The notes: generated by a model from the sequence alone, not told the origin. 64,000 nt of DNA from an uncultured Roseburia sp. (GCA_900542495.1 UQNW01000006.1:62001-126000); one strand, 5' to 3'; positions 33,311 to 41,986 are shown, counted from the stretch's first letter. Translations and numbers: made by a program.

Positions 33311-34045
33311 TCATAAGACAGCCTGCTCTCCGTTAAACGCATATTCCATATATGTATTTTTGATTTCCGAACATTTTCCATGCGGAATTGGGATCACCGC
33401 ATCATTTACCATTTTGATGGAACGGCTGGAAATATTCTGGATATACTCCATATTCACAAGGAAGGACCGGTGGGGACGGAAAAAGTTGCTGTACTGCATC
33501 AGCTGTCCCGCCAGATCATCCAGACTCCCTGCACTTTCCAGAACTGCTCCGTTTTCCAGATGAAATAAAAGTTTTCGTCCCAGCACCTCGCAGTATTCCA
33601 GCTGCTGCAGATCGATCCTCGTAATACCGTCCTTACTGCGCAGGATCAGACTGTTCTTCTTTTTCTTCTCACACTCCGACAGCACTGAATCCATCAGCCG
33701 GAAAAAGCTTTCCTCCCAGATTGGTTTCAACTGGTAAAAATAAGCTCCAACCGTATAAGATTCCACCGCAAACTCCGGGGATGAGGTCAGAAAAATAATT
33801 TTCATATTTGTGTCATACTGCCGGATCTCTTTTGCCACATCCATGCCATTCTGCCCCGGCATCACGACATCAAGAAATAAAATATCCGGTCTTATGCCCT
33901 TCTCAATCTCCGTCAGCAGTTCAAACGGACTCTGGAATGCCGCATAGGTAATATCCTCATTCCGTTCTACCTGATAGCGGTCTAATAATTCGTTCATCTG
34001 ATGAAGCACTTCCATTTCATCATCACAAAACGCAATCTTTATCAT
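33311..34045 (-). CDS. LytTR-family response regulator
   Basis: 244 residues. The receiver domain (about 1-120) has the acidic pair in FCDDE, the phospho-acceptor Asp in DILFLDVVMPGQNG near residue 57 and the Lys in QLKPIWE near 107. The LytTR DNA-binding domain (about 140-240) has SFLVNMEYIQNIS near 195. No histidine kinase gene is adjacent, so it is an orphan in this window. The 21-base direct repeats directly downstream, in front of lemA, are the likely binding site. Confidence 0.9.
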   Translation of the reverse strand: MIKIAFCDDEMEVLHQMNELLDRYQVERNEDITYAAFQSPFELLTEIEKGIRPDILFLDVVMPGQNGMDVAKEIRQYDTNMKIIFLTSSPEFAVESYTVGAYFYQLKPIWEESFFRLMDSVLSECEKKKKNSLILRSKDGITRIDLQQLEYCEVLGRKLLFHLENGAVLESAGSLDDLAGQLMQYSNFFRPHRSFLVNMEYIQNISSRSIKMVNDAVIPIPHGKCSEIKNTYMEYAFNGEQAVL

Positions 34046-34183
34046 AAAATTATATTTTCTCCTGCGTAATTATAATATATCCATACCTCTTGTGATCCCT
34101 TTCACTGTCACAGGAAGCCTGCAAAATGTTTTTTCCACGTACCATTATACTTCAAAGAAGGGAAAATGAAAAGTCAATGTCCG

Positions 34184-35869
34184 CTACCTTCTCAGATCCT
34201 CAAATGCCCCATACACATCCAGTGTTCCATACCCCCACGACGGATTCGGATAACTCCTGTCATCCGCCCGGTCTGCGCCGCGGATCAGCATATTTTTGAT
34301 ATCCGCAGAGGACATGAATATCTGATTTCTTTTTACCAGTCCCCATTCCATGATCTGCGCACATGCCCCGGCTGTGATCGCTGCCGCTGCACTCGTCCCG
34401 GTCATGGTCACAAAACGGTTCTGCAGTCCCGGTCCATACACATTCACCGCCGGAGCACAGAAATCCGGCTTTACCTCACCGGAAAGCGTAAATCCCCTGC
34501 CCGAGTCCAGATACAGACCGCCATTTGCCACATTGTAGCCGCCCGTGCTTATGACCTGCCCTGCATTGCCCGGCACGGTGATCGTATGATTTGGATTTGA
34601 CCGCAGGAAAAAAACCTTTCCACTCGTAAAATTCCGCATGGGAAGCCACATATTGTAATCCCCTGTCACAATGCTCTGCGGATACACGTTGATCGTCCAG
34701 ATCCCCTGCGCTGCGTTTGAAAAACGTAAATAAATAAGCTGGTTTCCCTGCTGCCTGCCCGTCAGCCGATAGTCGATGCTGACTCTTGTCTGCTCGAAAA
34801 TAAAGAGAAACTCCTGCCTTCCACCACTCCGATAAGGCACTTTGGGCAGCACTTCCCCGGTGGGCGAGCTGACCGATACAGCATAAAGCTCCGGCGCATT
34901 TGCCCACATCTCAATGAAAAAACCCAGCATATTTTCCTCCACCGAGACTTCCACCGATTCGTACTCCATATCCGGCTGTATTTTTCCAAGAAAATGATGT
35001 CTTGCATTCGCCTCGTTTCCTACTGCTGCCACACTGCATCTTTTCCGCCTTCTGGATACAATATCCAGATAAGTTGCCAACGGTCCGTCCTTGCCACGGT
35101 TTCCCATGTTGCTGCCTAGTGCAATGCAGATCACAAGCGGCATATCCCGCTCCATTGCCAGCCGGTCCAGATAGCTGACTGCCATCATGATATCATTCTC
35201 CTGATACGCCGGAACAGAATCCGGGATAAAATAAAATTCCCGCAGATAAGTTTTTGCCTCTTTCAGTTTTACAACTGCGATATCGGAAAATGGTGCCGCC
35301 CCAATAAAATTATTTTCCACATCCTCACTTCCACATGCCACACCGGCTACAAAAGTTCCGTGTCCATTGGTATCCATGGACGGAACGGTTTCCAGCGGAT
35401 TTTCTGCCCGGAGTGCGGCATTGATCTGCTCTGCCTTATACTCGGAACCATATGCGATCCCTTCCGGCTTTGTTCCATCCCGGATCGTCTGATCCCAGAT
35501 GCGGTAAATCCTTGTTGTCCCATCAGAATACTGAAATACCGGATTGCGGTAGTCGATCCCGGTATCGATAAATCCGATCATCACGCCCTGCCCTTTCAGT
35601 GCGAGCGCCGGCTGCTGCTGTAATTTTAATATCCCCGAAACCTCAAGCGCCGTCTCATCCAGAAGTCCATAGCATTTTGGAACAGAAGCATAGGAATCCG
35701 TCGGAAAATCAAATATCTGGAAAAAACTCCTCGGATAAAAATAAATATCGTTTTCCTCCTCGATCCGCTGGATACAATCACTTTGAAGGTCAATCACATC
35801 CAAAACGTCTTTCGATATGATAAAATCCACATAATCATTGGAATAAATCTTTTCTTCACAGTCAGACAT
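34184..35869 (-). CDS. Subtilisin-like (S8) protease, Csp-like
   Basis: 561 residues with no signal peptide. The catalytic triad is present: Asp in IGFIDTGIDYRNP near residue 98, His in NGHGTFVAGVACG near 170, and Ser in TGTSAAAAITAGAC near 490. A beta-sandwich-like insertion of about 150 residues lies between His and Ser (about 305-450), as in the Csp proteases that process germination-specific cortex lytic enzymes in clostridia. The substrate and any spore role are inferred from family and host biology. Single gene. The clpX terminator overlaps its start region. Confidence 0.85.
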   Translation of the reverse strand: MSDCEEKIYSNDYVDFIISKDVLDVIDLQSDCIQRIEEENDIYFYPRSFFQIFDFPTDSYASVPKCYGLLDETALEVSGILKLQQQPALALKGQGVMIGFIDTGIDYRNPVFQYSDGTTRIYRIWDQTIRDGTKPEGIAYGSEYKAEQINAALRAENPLETVPSMDTNGHGTFVAGVACGSEDVENNFIGAAPFSDIAVVKLKEAKTYLREFYFIPDSVPAYQENDIMMAVSYLDRLAMERDMPLVICIALGSNMGNRGKDGPLATYLDIVSRRRKRCSVAAVGNEANARHHFLGKIQPDMEYESVEVSVEENMLGFFIEMWANAPELYAVSVSSPTGEVLPKVPYRSGGRQEFLFIFEQTRVSIDYRLTGRQQGNQLIYLRFSNAAQGIWTINVYPQSIVTGDYNMWLPMRNFTSGKVFFLRSNPNHTITVPGNAGQVISTGGYNVANGGLYLDSGRGFTLSGEVKPDFCAPAVNVYGPGLQNRFVTMTGTSAAAAITAGACAQIMEWGLVKRNQIFMSSADIKNMLIRGADRADDRSYPNPSWGYGTLDVYGAFEDLRR

Positions 35870-35870
35870 A

Positions 35871-35914
35871 AAAAACTCCGCACACCTATTTTTACAATAA
35901 ATGCCGGAGTTTTG
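35871..35914 (-). terminator. Hairpin ACTCCG/CGGAGT downstream of S8 start, upstream of clpX stop side
   Basis: AAAACTCCG pairs with CGGAGTTTT. On the minus strand a T-run follows, so it ends clpX transcription just before the protease gene. Confidence 0.65.
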
Positions 35915-35926
35915 TCTTTTATTCCT

Positions 35927-37468
35927 TTAAATTGCAGGTTTTTCTTCGATCGCTGCACAGCCGCGCATCGTAATGAGCGGGCCGCCCTTTTTCTCTACAT
36001 AATCTTTTGTGATCGTCACCATGCCGATATTGTCATCCTTCGGGATCTCATACATGATATCTAACATAAAATCTTCGATAATAGAGCGGAGCGCACGCGC
36101 TCCTACCTTTTTCTCTTTTGCTTCCTTTGCGATAGAGTGAAGTGCATCCTCGTCAAATACAAGCTTTACCTCATCCATGGCAAGCAGCTTCTCATACTGC
36201 CTGATGATCGCATTCTTCGGCTCTTTTAAAATACGCACAAGCATATCTTCCGTCAGCGCCTCCAATGTGAACATGACCGGCAGACGTCCTAAAAATTCCG
36301 GGATCATACCAAATTTGCGCACATCTTCTGTCGTCACTTTTGCAAGCAGGTTCTCGTCATTGTCATATTTGTCCTTCAGATCTGCTTTAAATCCAATGGA
36401 AGCTTCTTTGTTCAGACGCTCCTTAATGATATCTTCGAGATCCGGGAACGCTCCTCCGCATATAAAAAGAATGTTCTTTGTGTTGACCATCGTCATCGGC
36501 ACCATCGCATTTTTACTGCTTGCCCCTACCGGCACTTCCACTTCCGCACCCTCTAACAGCTTTAACATTCCCTGCTGAACAGATTCTCCGCTGACATCGC
36601 GCTGGTTTGTGTTGCGCTTCTTTGCGATCTTGTCAATCTCATCAATAAAGATAATGCCGTGTTCTGCGCGCTCTACATCATTGTCAGCAGCCGCTAACAA
36701 TTTGCTGACTACACTCTCGATATCGTCACCGATATAACCTGCTTCTGTCAGAGAAGTTGCGTCCGTGATGGCGAGCGGCACATCTAATAATCTTGCCAGT
36801 GTCTTGACCAGATAAGTCTTACCACTTCCGGTCGGTCCGATCATGAGCATGTTGGATTTTTCGATCTCCACACCGTCCTGCACATCAGAAGCAATTCTCT
36901 TGTAGTGATTGTAAACTGCTACGGACATGACTTTTTTGGCATATTCCTGTCCGACCACATACTCATCCAGTGACGCTTTGATCTTATGTGGTGCCGGGAT
37001 TGCATGAATATCGATCTCCGGCTTTCTCTCCTCTTTTGGTTTCTTTTTCTTGATCTTCTGGCTGTTTGGCATACCGCCCATCATATTTTGCAGATCAGAG
37101 AGATTGATCATGCTGATATTTGGCATCTTATCCAGATTCATATTATTAAAACTTCCCATGTTCATCATATCACCCATTGGGAATCCGGTGCCATTCATGC
37201 TGTCGAACGTTCTCTGCATACAGTCATGACAGATGGAAATGCTGTTTGGGATCCTGATCATTTTTCCTGCTATGTGCTCCGGTCTGTGACAGATGTAGCA
37301 GATCTCCTCGTACTCATCATCCTTCTTCTCATCACTCTCCTGTGCATCTGCCGTGCTGTTCACCACTTCCGCACTCTCTGCTTCCGTTGTATGTAAATTA
37401 TTGTCAGAGGCTGCCGGCTCTTTGTTCTCTTCTCCGTCGATCACCTCTCTGAAATCATTATCTGACAT
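35927..37468 (-). CDS. clpX: ATP-dependent Clp protease ATP-binding subunit ClpX
   Basis: 513 residues from the ATG at 37468 (AAGGAG upstream), longer than the usual 410-430. An acidic N-terminal extension of about 50 residues precedes the zinc-binding domain (CYICHRPEH near 57 and CHDCMQRTF near 81). A Met/Asn-rich linker (about 90-140) leads to the AAA+ core with GPTGSGKTYLVKTLA near 212, IIFIDEIDKIA near 275 and a sensor/box VII region LGRLPVMFTLEAL. It unfolds substrates for ClpP. clpP is not adjacent, so this may be a second, divergent ClpX paralogue; that is not provable here. Confidence 0.88.
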   Translation of the reverse strand: MSDNDFREVIDGEENKEPAASDNNLHTTEAESAEVVNSTADAQESDEKKDDEYEEICYICHRPEHIAGKMIRIPNSISICHDCMQRTFDSMNGTGFPMGDMMNMGSFNNMNLDKMPNISMINLSDLQNMMGGMPNSQKIKKKKPKEERKPEIDIHAIPAPHKIKASLDEYVVGQEYAKKVMSVAVYNHYKRIASDVQDGVEIEKSNMLMIGPTGSGKTYLVKTLARLLDVPLAITDATSLTEAGYIGDDIESVVSKLLAAADNDVERAEHGIIFIDEIDKIAKKRNTNQRDVSGESVQQGMLKLLEGAEVEVPVGASSKNAMVPMTMVNTKNILFICGGAFPDLEDIIKERLNKEASIGFKADLKDKYDNDENLLAKVTTEDVRKFGMIPEFLGRLPVMFTLEALTEDMLVRILKEPKNAIIRQYEKLLAMDEVKLVFDEDALHSIAKEAKEKKVGARALRSIIEDFMLDIMYEIPKDDNIGMVTITKDYVEKKGGPLITMRGCAAIEEKPAI

Positions 37469-37686
37469 TGAAATCTCCTTAATATCCCTGAAATTGCTTT
37501 CTGTTTTCACCGCCCTCAAAAAATGCGATGGGTTTATTATAATTCAAATGAAAATGAATCACAACTAATTTGGCAAGATTTCATTTTTATTTAAGATATT
37601 TTCTTTGAAAAGCATGATAATATTTGACCATCCGGATTTTATGGGTTAGAATACAGCTACATAAATAACTTCCGGAAAGGTGACTC

Positions 37687-38763
37687 ATGTATACAGAAAA
37701 AAAATCTTTTCGCAGACAAATGAAACAGGCAGAACAGCATGCTGCCCCACAGCTGCAGAAAATTCTGATCTTCGTTTTGATTTTCCTTGTCATTTTTATG
37801 ATGGTGCAGATCCAGAATCTGCAGGGAACTGCCCACGTGGTGAACTATGCCGGTCTTGTGCGCGGAGCCACGCAGCGTGAAGTCAAGCTTGAGATTACCG
37901 GAACTGCAGATGACATGCAGATCGAGTATCTGGATAAAATTTTGTCCGGTTTAAAATATGAAGATGGAAATTATAATCTGGTAAGCCTGAAAGATCCTGC
38001 TTACCAGCAGTGTCTGGACAATCAGATTGAATATTGGGAACTACTGAAAAAAGAGATTTATACTGTTCGTGAAAAGGGCTATGAAAACACCAATGTTGTC
38101 TCAATGAGTGAAACTTATTTTGAATATGCCGACGAGACGGTGACTGCTGCCGAACAGTACTCGGAAAAGATTGCCGCACGTATCCGGCTGACCGAGATTA
38201 TTTCTGCGCTTGATATACTATTGTTAATCTTTTTGATCGTCCAGCAGCAGATCCAGCACATTCAGGACATCAGGGAAAATCATATTTTATCCAAGAAAGC
38301 CTACCTGGATGTGCACACCGGACTTCCAAACAAAAGCCGCTGTGAAGACCTTTTGAACTCTTCCGGTTTTATCACTGAGCCGCTGTGTTTTGTTATGTTC
38401 GACTTAAATAATTTAAAAAAAGTGAACGATACCATCGGACACGCTGCCGGGGATTCGATGATCGCCAATTTTGCCCACATTTTAAGAAAGGTAGTTCCTG
38501 AAAAAGATTTTGTCGGCAGATTCGGCGGTGACGAATTTATCGCTATTTTGTATGACACCACCTCCGGGCAGGCAGACGAACTATTGGAAAAACTACATGC
38601 TACGATCGAACAGTATCATTCCAGCAATATGCCGGATGCGATCAGTTACGCCTATGGTTACAGCTACTCCATGAATTACAAAGATTGTACGCTCCGCAAT
38701 CTGCTTGACAAAGCAGACCATGAAATGTATCTGAATAAACAGGCACAAAAAAAGAAACGATAA
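37687..38763 (+). CDS. Membrane diguanylate cyclase (GGDEF)
   Basis: 358 residues. Two membrane helices (about 25-45 and 175-197) bracket an extracellular sensor region of about 130 residues that looks helical. The C-terminal GGDEF domain (about 205-355) has the intact active site RFGGDEFIAI near residue 278. The upstream I-site RxxD is not present (PEKD there), so product inhibition may be missing. It makes cyclic di-GMP from two GTP. GGAAAGGTGACTC precedes the ATG. Confidence 0.9.
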   Translation: MYTEKKSFRRQMKQAEQHAAPQLQKILIFVLIFLVIFMMVQIQNLQGTAHVVNYAGLVRGATQREVKLEITGTADDMQIEYLDKILSGLKYEDGNYNLVSLKDPAYQQCLDNQIEYWELLKKEIYTVREKGYENTNVVSMSETYFEYADETVTAAEQYSEKIAARIRLTEIISALDILLLIFLIVQQQIQHIQDIRENHILSKKAYLDVHTGLPNKSRCEDLLNSSGFITEPLCFVMFDLNNLKKVNDTIGHAAGDSMIANFAHILRKVVPEKDFVGRFGGDEFIAILYDTTSGQADELLEKLHATIEQYHSSNMPDAISYAYGYSYSMNYKDCTLRNLLDKADHEMYLNKQAQKKKR

Positions 38764-38780
38764 GCCGTTTCTTTTTTTGT
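38748..38780. terminator. Bidirectional terminator
   Basis: AAAAAAGAAACG pairs with CGTTTCTTTTTT, overlapping the cyclase stop codon and serving both convergent genes. Confidence 0.75.
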
Positions 38781-38793
38781 ATTTCTCTATCAT

Positions 38794-39183
38794 TTACGGA
38801 TTTGCAGTTCCATTTCCACCGGTTCCGTTGGTATTCTCTGCATTTCCGCCGGTTGCATCGTTTGTGAGATCATCCACACCATTTTCCACACCATCAATTA
38901 CATCTTTACCGGCATCGCCAACACCGTCCACTACATCCTCGATCACGTTGCCGTTTTCATCCACACGGTTGTTATCCTTGTCCTTATCCTCTGTGGTGTC
39001 AATATTATTTTTGTCATTGTCTGTGGTAGTGTCCGCATTGTTATTCAGACGGTTTTCCGTGCTTGTGTTTGTACCGTTTGTGCCATTATTTTTATCGTTT
39101 GCATTGTTATTTCCGCAGCCTGCGACAGCACTCAACGATAACATAAGCATCATTCCAGCCAAAAGTAATTTCCACTTTCTCAT
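38794..39183 (-). CDS. Small Asn/Asp/Thr-rich lipoprotein
   Basis: 129 residues from the ATG at 39183 (GGAG 8 bases upstream). The lipoprotein signal has lipobox AVAGC near residue 22. The rest is low complexity, rich in Asn, Asp, Thr and Gly, with one amphipathic stretch, VIEDVVDGVGDAGKDVIDGVENGVDDL, near 80-110. It is surface anchored and possibly a spacer or cell-wall-associated polymer-like protein. Similar lipoproteins with a DVIDGV-type helix are common in spore-formers. Function unknown. Confidence 0.65.
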   Translation of the reverse strand: MRKWKLLLAGMMLMLSLSAVAGCGNNNANDKNNGTNGTNTSTENRLNNNADTTTDNDKNNIDTTEDKDKDNNRVDENGNVIEDVVDGVGDAGKDVIDGVENGVDDLTNDATGGNAENTNGTGGNGTANP

Positions 39184-39215
39184 AGTCATTTCTCCTTTTC
39201 TTTTACAGAGTGTTA

Positions 39216-39439
39216 TAGGCGTTTGCGAAACTCCTCACACGCTTCTTTTAATTGTTCAAAAATAACAAAATTTTCGAAAACACGCTCTCGCTACGTGTCG
39301 CTGGTAACGGTACTAAGAAGCCAGTCACGATTAACATCGCACCTGCCTTCTAAGTGCCGACCGCTCCCCAGTGTTTTCTCAAACTTTTGTTATTTTTTCA
39401 CAATTCAATTTAGTTTTTCATGAGTTTCGCAATTGTCTA
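39216..39439. repeat. Palindromic repeat family A, copy 2 (MITE-like)
   Basis: Full-length homologue of the element at 10362-10586. Shared blocks include ACACGCTCTCGCTACGTGTC, GGTACTAAGAAGCCAG, GCCTTCTAAGT and TTTTTCACAATTCAATTTAG in the same order and orientation. Inverted ends are TAGGCGTTTGCGAAACTC and TAGACAATTGCGAAACTC. Flanks TACAGAGTGT (39204-39213) and TACAGAGTAT (39440-39449) look like a target duplication. It fills the 330-base gap between the lipoprotein and the IclR gene. Confidence 0.7.
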
Positions 39440-39517
39440 TACAGAGTATGTCTGCTCTGTTCTTCGAAAATAGTATGACCATCGTTTTTTTTCTTATACA
39501 TATTTTGTAAAAAAAAT

Positions 39518-40303
39518 TTAATTTTGTGGATAATACCCCAGTTCTCTTGATAATTCTTCCTGCACTTTTTTCACATCCACAGCAAGTTCTTCCACGCGTT
39601 CTCTCGTCATACGGCTTACCGGTCCTGAAATACTGAAAGCGTATTTTACTTCTTTGCTATAGCCTCTTAAGCACGCAGCAATGCAGCGCACTCCTTCCTC
39701 ATTTTCCTCATCATCTAACGCATAACCGTTCTTGCGGACTTCCGCTAACACCTGCATCATATCATCAATATCAGTGATCGTTTTGTCCGTTTTCTTCTCG
39801 ATAATGCTCTCATTCCAGATCTGCTTGACTTCTTTTTCCGGGAGTGTTGCCATAATCGCCTTGCCGACACCGGAACAATACATTGGATGCACCATTCCCA
39901 CATGGGAAACCATGCGGATCGTTCCAACTTTTGCTTCTATTTTATAGATGTATAAAATATTGTTGCCTTCGCGCTGTACCAGATGCACTGCCTCTCCGCT
40001 GATGTCGGACAGCCGCTCCATATAAGGTTTTGCGATCTGTAAAATATCGGTACGCTCCAAAATCTTGCCAGCCATGCTCACGATTTTGTAAGAAAGCATG
40101 TATTTCTGCGTTGTCTCGTCCTGTTTTGCATACCCCATATAGATCAAGGACATTAATAAGCGGTGGACCGTACTTTTGTGAAGTCCGAGTTCTGTGCTGA
40201 TCTCCATTAACCCCATCTCGCCATGCTCTGCTAACATCTCAAGCACCTGGAAAATTCGTTCTGCAGACTGCACCGGATTTTTTGTTTCTTTTTCTTCTGC
40301 CAT
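39518..40303 (-). CDS. IclR-family transcriptional regulator
   Basis: 261 residues from the ATG at 40303 (AAAGGG 9 bases upstream). The N-terminal winged helix-turn-helix (about 10-70) has GLMEISTELGLHKSTVHRLLMSL. The C-terminal IclR effector domain (about 80-255) has GEAVHLVQREGNNILYIYKIEA and PMYCSGVGKAIMATLPE. It is divergent from the aldolase gene, and dyads of one consensus lie in the shared 310-base interval, so it likely represses eda and itself in response to a sugar-acid intermediate, as KdgR-type IclR proteins do. Confidence 0.88.
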   Translation of the reverse strand: MAEEKETKNPVQSAERIFQVLEMLAEHGEMGLMEISTELGLHKSTVHRLLMSLIYMGYAKQDETTQKYMLSYKIVSMAGKILERTDILQIAKPYMERLSDISGEAVHLVQREGNNILYIYKIEAKVGTIRMVSHVGMVHPMYCSGVGKAIMATLPEKEVKQIWNESIIEKKTDKTITDIDDMMQVLAEVRKNGYALDDEENEEGVRCIAACLRGYSKEVKYAFSISGPVSRMTRERVEELAVDVKKVQEELSRELGYYPQN

Positions 40304-40408
40304 CGTAGGTGTCCCTTTCTTAATTCTTATGCTGCGATTGTTCAGAACCCCATGCATAAGCTTTCGGTCTTCTGACGAATCACTTTATGTTTCACATTTC
40401 AGTTTGTC

Positions 40409-40425
40409 GTTCCATATTGTGAAAC
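40409..40425. promoter_or_regulatory. IclR-type operator near the iclR promoter
   Basis: GTTCCATATTGTGAAAC is an imperfect inverted repeat matching the site at 40540-40556 (GTTYCATAT-N2-TGRAAC). Confidence 0.5.
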
Positions 40426-40485
40426 AATCTTTTTTTCATCTTAACAGTTAGATATTGAAATGTCAAGGGAATTGGAGCGGAACTA

Positions 40486-40513
40486 TTGACATCCTCTTTT
40501 CTGATGTTATAAT
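40486..40513 (+). promoter_or_regulatory. Promoter of eda
   Basis: TTGACA (40486-40491) and TATAAT (40508-40513), both perfect, with a 16-base spacer. A strong promoter that would need repression. Confidence 0.75.
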
Positions 40514-40529
40514 AAAATCGTATCGTTTT

Positions 40530-40556
40530 ATGGAACATTGTTTCATATAATGGAAC
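40530..40556. promoter_or_regulatory. IclR-type operator cluster before eda
   Basis: Half-sites TGGAAC, GTTTCA and TGGAAC make the overlapping dyads ATGGAACATTGTTTCAT (40530-40546) and GTTTCATATAATGGAAC (40540-40556). They lie just after the predicted transcription start, where a bound repressor would block elongation. They resemble KdgR/IclR sites. Confidence 0.55.
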
Positions 40557-40616
40557 TTTGTAAAAGAACACAATCATCCACTGGATGACAAAATAAGAAT
40601 GATAAGGAGAATCATC

Positions 40617-41579
40617 ATGAACAAAGTATTAGAAGAGATTTCTAAAATTGGTATCGTACCTGTTATCGCTCTCGATCACGTAGAGGACGCTGCTCCTTTA
40701 GCAAAAGCATTATGTGACGGAGGTCTTCCTTGTGCAGAAGTCACATTCCGTACTGCTGCCGCTGAGGAATCTATCCGTATTATGGCTGAGCAGTTCCCGG
40801 AAATGTTAGTAGGTGCCGGAACTGTTCTTACTACAGAGCAGGTTGACCGTGCGGTAAACGCCGGAGCAAAATTCATTGTAAGCCCTGGCTTAAATCCAAA
40901 AGTTGTAAAATACTGCGTAGAAAAAGGAATCCCGGTTACTCCTGGATGCTCTAACCCAAGTGACGTGGAAGTTGCCATTGAACTTGGTCTTGATGTTGTA
41001 AAATTCTTCCCAGCAGAGGCAGCCGGCGGATTAAATATGATCAAATCCATGGCAGCTCCTTATGTAAATATGAAATTCATGCCAACCGGCGGAATTAACG
41101 CAAAGAACCTTACAAATTACCTTGATTTCAACAAAATCATCGCATGTGGCGGTTCCTGGATGGTAAGCAAAGACCTTGTTGCAGCAAAAGACTGGGCAGG
41201 CATCACTGCTCTCACAAAAGAAGCTGTATCTACTATGTTAGGATTCAAACTTCTTCATGTTGGTGTAAATAATGCATCTGAGGAAGCTGCTGCTTCTGAT
41301 TCTGCAAAATTCGCTACTTTACTTGGTCAGGATGTAAAAGTTGGAAACAGCTCTATGTTCGTTGGTTCCCTCATCGAAATGATGAAAAATCCAGGTCGTG
41401 GAACCTGCGGTCATATCGCAATCCAGACAAACTACCTTGCACGTGCGATCTACCACTTAGAGAAACGTGGTTTTGTATTTGATGAGTCTTCCTTCAAATA
41501 TGATGCAAAAGGAAATATCACTGTTGCTTACTTAAAAGATGAAATCGCTGGTTTCGCTGTTCATTTCAACCAGAAATAA
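40617..41579 (+). CDS. eda: KDPG/KHG aldolase with C-terminal VOC-like domain
   Basis: 320 residues from the ATG at 40617 (AAGGAG upstream). Residues 1-205 are the class I aldolase. GAGTVLT is near residue 63, the Schiff-base Lys is in VVKFFPAEAAGG near 128, and FMPTGGI is near 150. It splits 2-keto-3-deoxy-6-phosphogluconate into pyruvate and glyceraldehyde 3-phosphate. Residues about 212-320 are a glyoxalase/VOC-type extension (FKLLHVGVNN, CGHIAIQTNYL) whose role is unknown. No kdgK or dehydratase gene is adjacent, so the aldolase stands alone with its regulator. Confidence 0.92.
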   Translation: MNKVLEEISKIGIVPVIALDHVEDAAPLAKALCDGGLPCAEVTFRTAAAEESIRIMAEQFPEMLVGAGTVLTTEQVDRAVNAGAKFIVSPGLNPKVVKYCVEKGIPVTPGCSNPSDVEVAIELGLDVVKFFPAEAAGGLNMIKSMAAPYVNMKFMPTGGINAKNLTNYLDFNKIIACGGSWMVSKDLVAAKDWAGITALTKEAVSTMLGFKLLHVGVNNASEEAAASDSAKFATLLGQDVKVGNSSMFVGSLIEMMKNPGRGTCGHIAIQTNYLARAIYHLEKRGFVFDESSFKYDAKGNITVAYLKDEIAGFAVHFNQK

Positions 41580-41616
41580 GACAGGAGACGGATATGAATG
41601 GGGTGGGGTGTTTGCC

Positions 41617-41691
41617 ATGAATCCTGGTGAGAAGTTTTTATCAGAGGAAGAATATACTTCCCTGATTGAAGAAATACGCAAGTATTTGTAA
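41617..41691 (+). pseudogene. Short gene fragment (24 codons)
   Basis: An open stretch ending in EEIRKYL, with its stop codon overlapping the left end of repeat B. No credible ribosome site. Possibly the 3' end of a gene whose rest is lost. Weak. Confidence 0.25.
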
Positions 41692-41986
41692 ACCGGAGTT
41701 TAATAGCGTAGTGTAGGCAGATTTTGTGGCTACATTCATAACGTAAATCAGGGCAGATATCAAAGTCTGTGCACAAGTCAGTCACTGCGTAAATAAAAAG
41801 AAAAATCGTACAAACAAATATGATTTCCTTTGTGAGCTCTGCGAACAGGAACATCATATTTCGTTTGTACGATTTTCTTTTATATACACTAATAATTTGA
41901 CTTGTGTGGACTCTTTTATCTCTGCCCTTCATAACCTATAAAGTAGCCACAAAATCTGCCTACATTACTATGTTAAACTCCGGTTT
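41690..41986. repeat. Palindromic repeat family B, complete copy
   Basis: About 297 bases with long inverted ends, AAACCGGAGTTTAA at the left and TTAAACTCCGGTTT at the right. The symmetry continues inward over TGTAGGCAGATTTTGTGGCT, and the central arms carry AAAATCGTACAAAC. The whole element can fold into one long hairpin. A half copy lies at 13653-13788. No coding potential. It fills most of the 490-base gap between eda and the GH2-like gene. Confidence 0.7.

Noticed and set aside
41690..41986. Repeat B read as a CRISPR or riboswitch.
   Set aside because: No short spaced repeats and no ligand-riboswitch architecture; it is one long inverted repeat with a half copy elsewhere.
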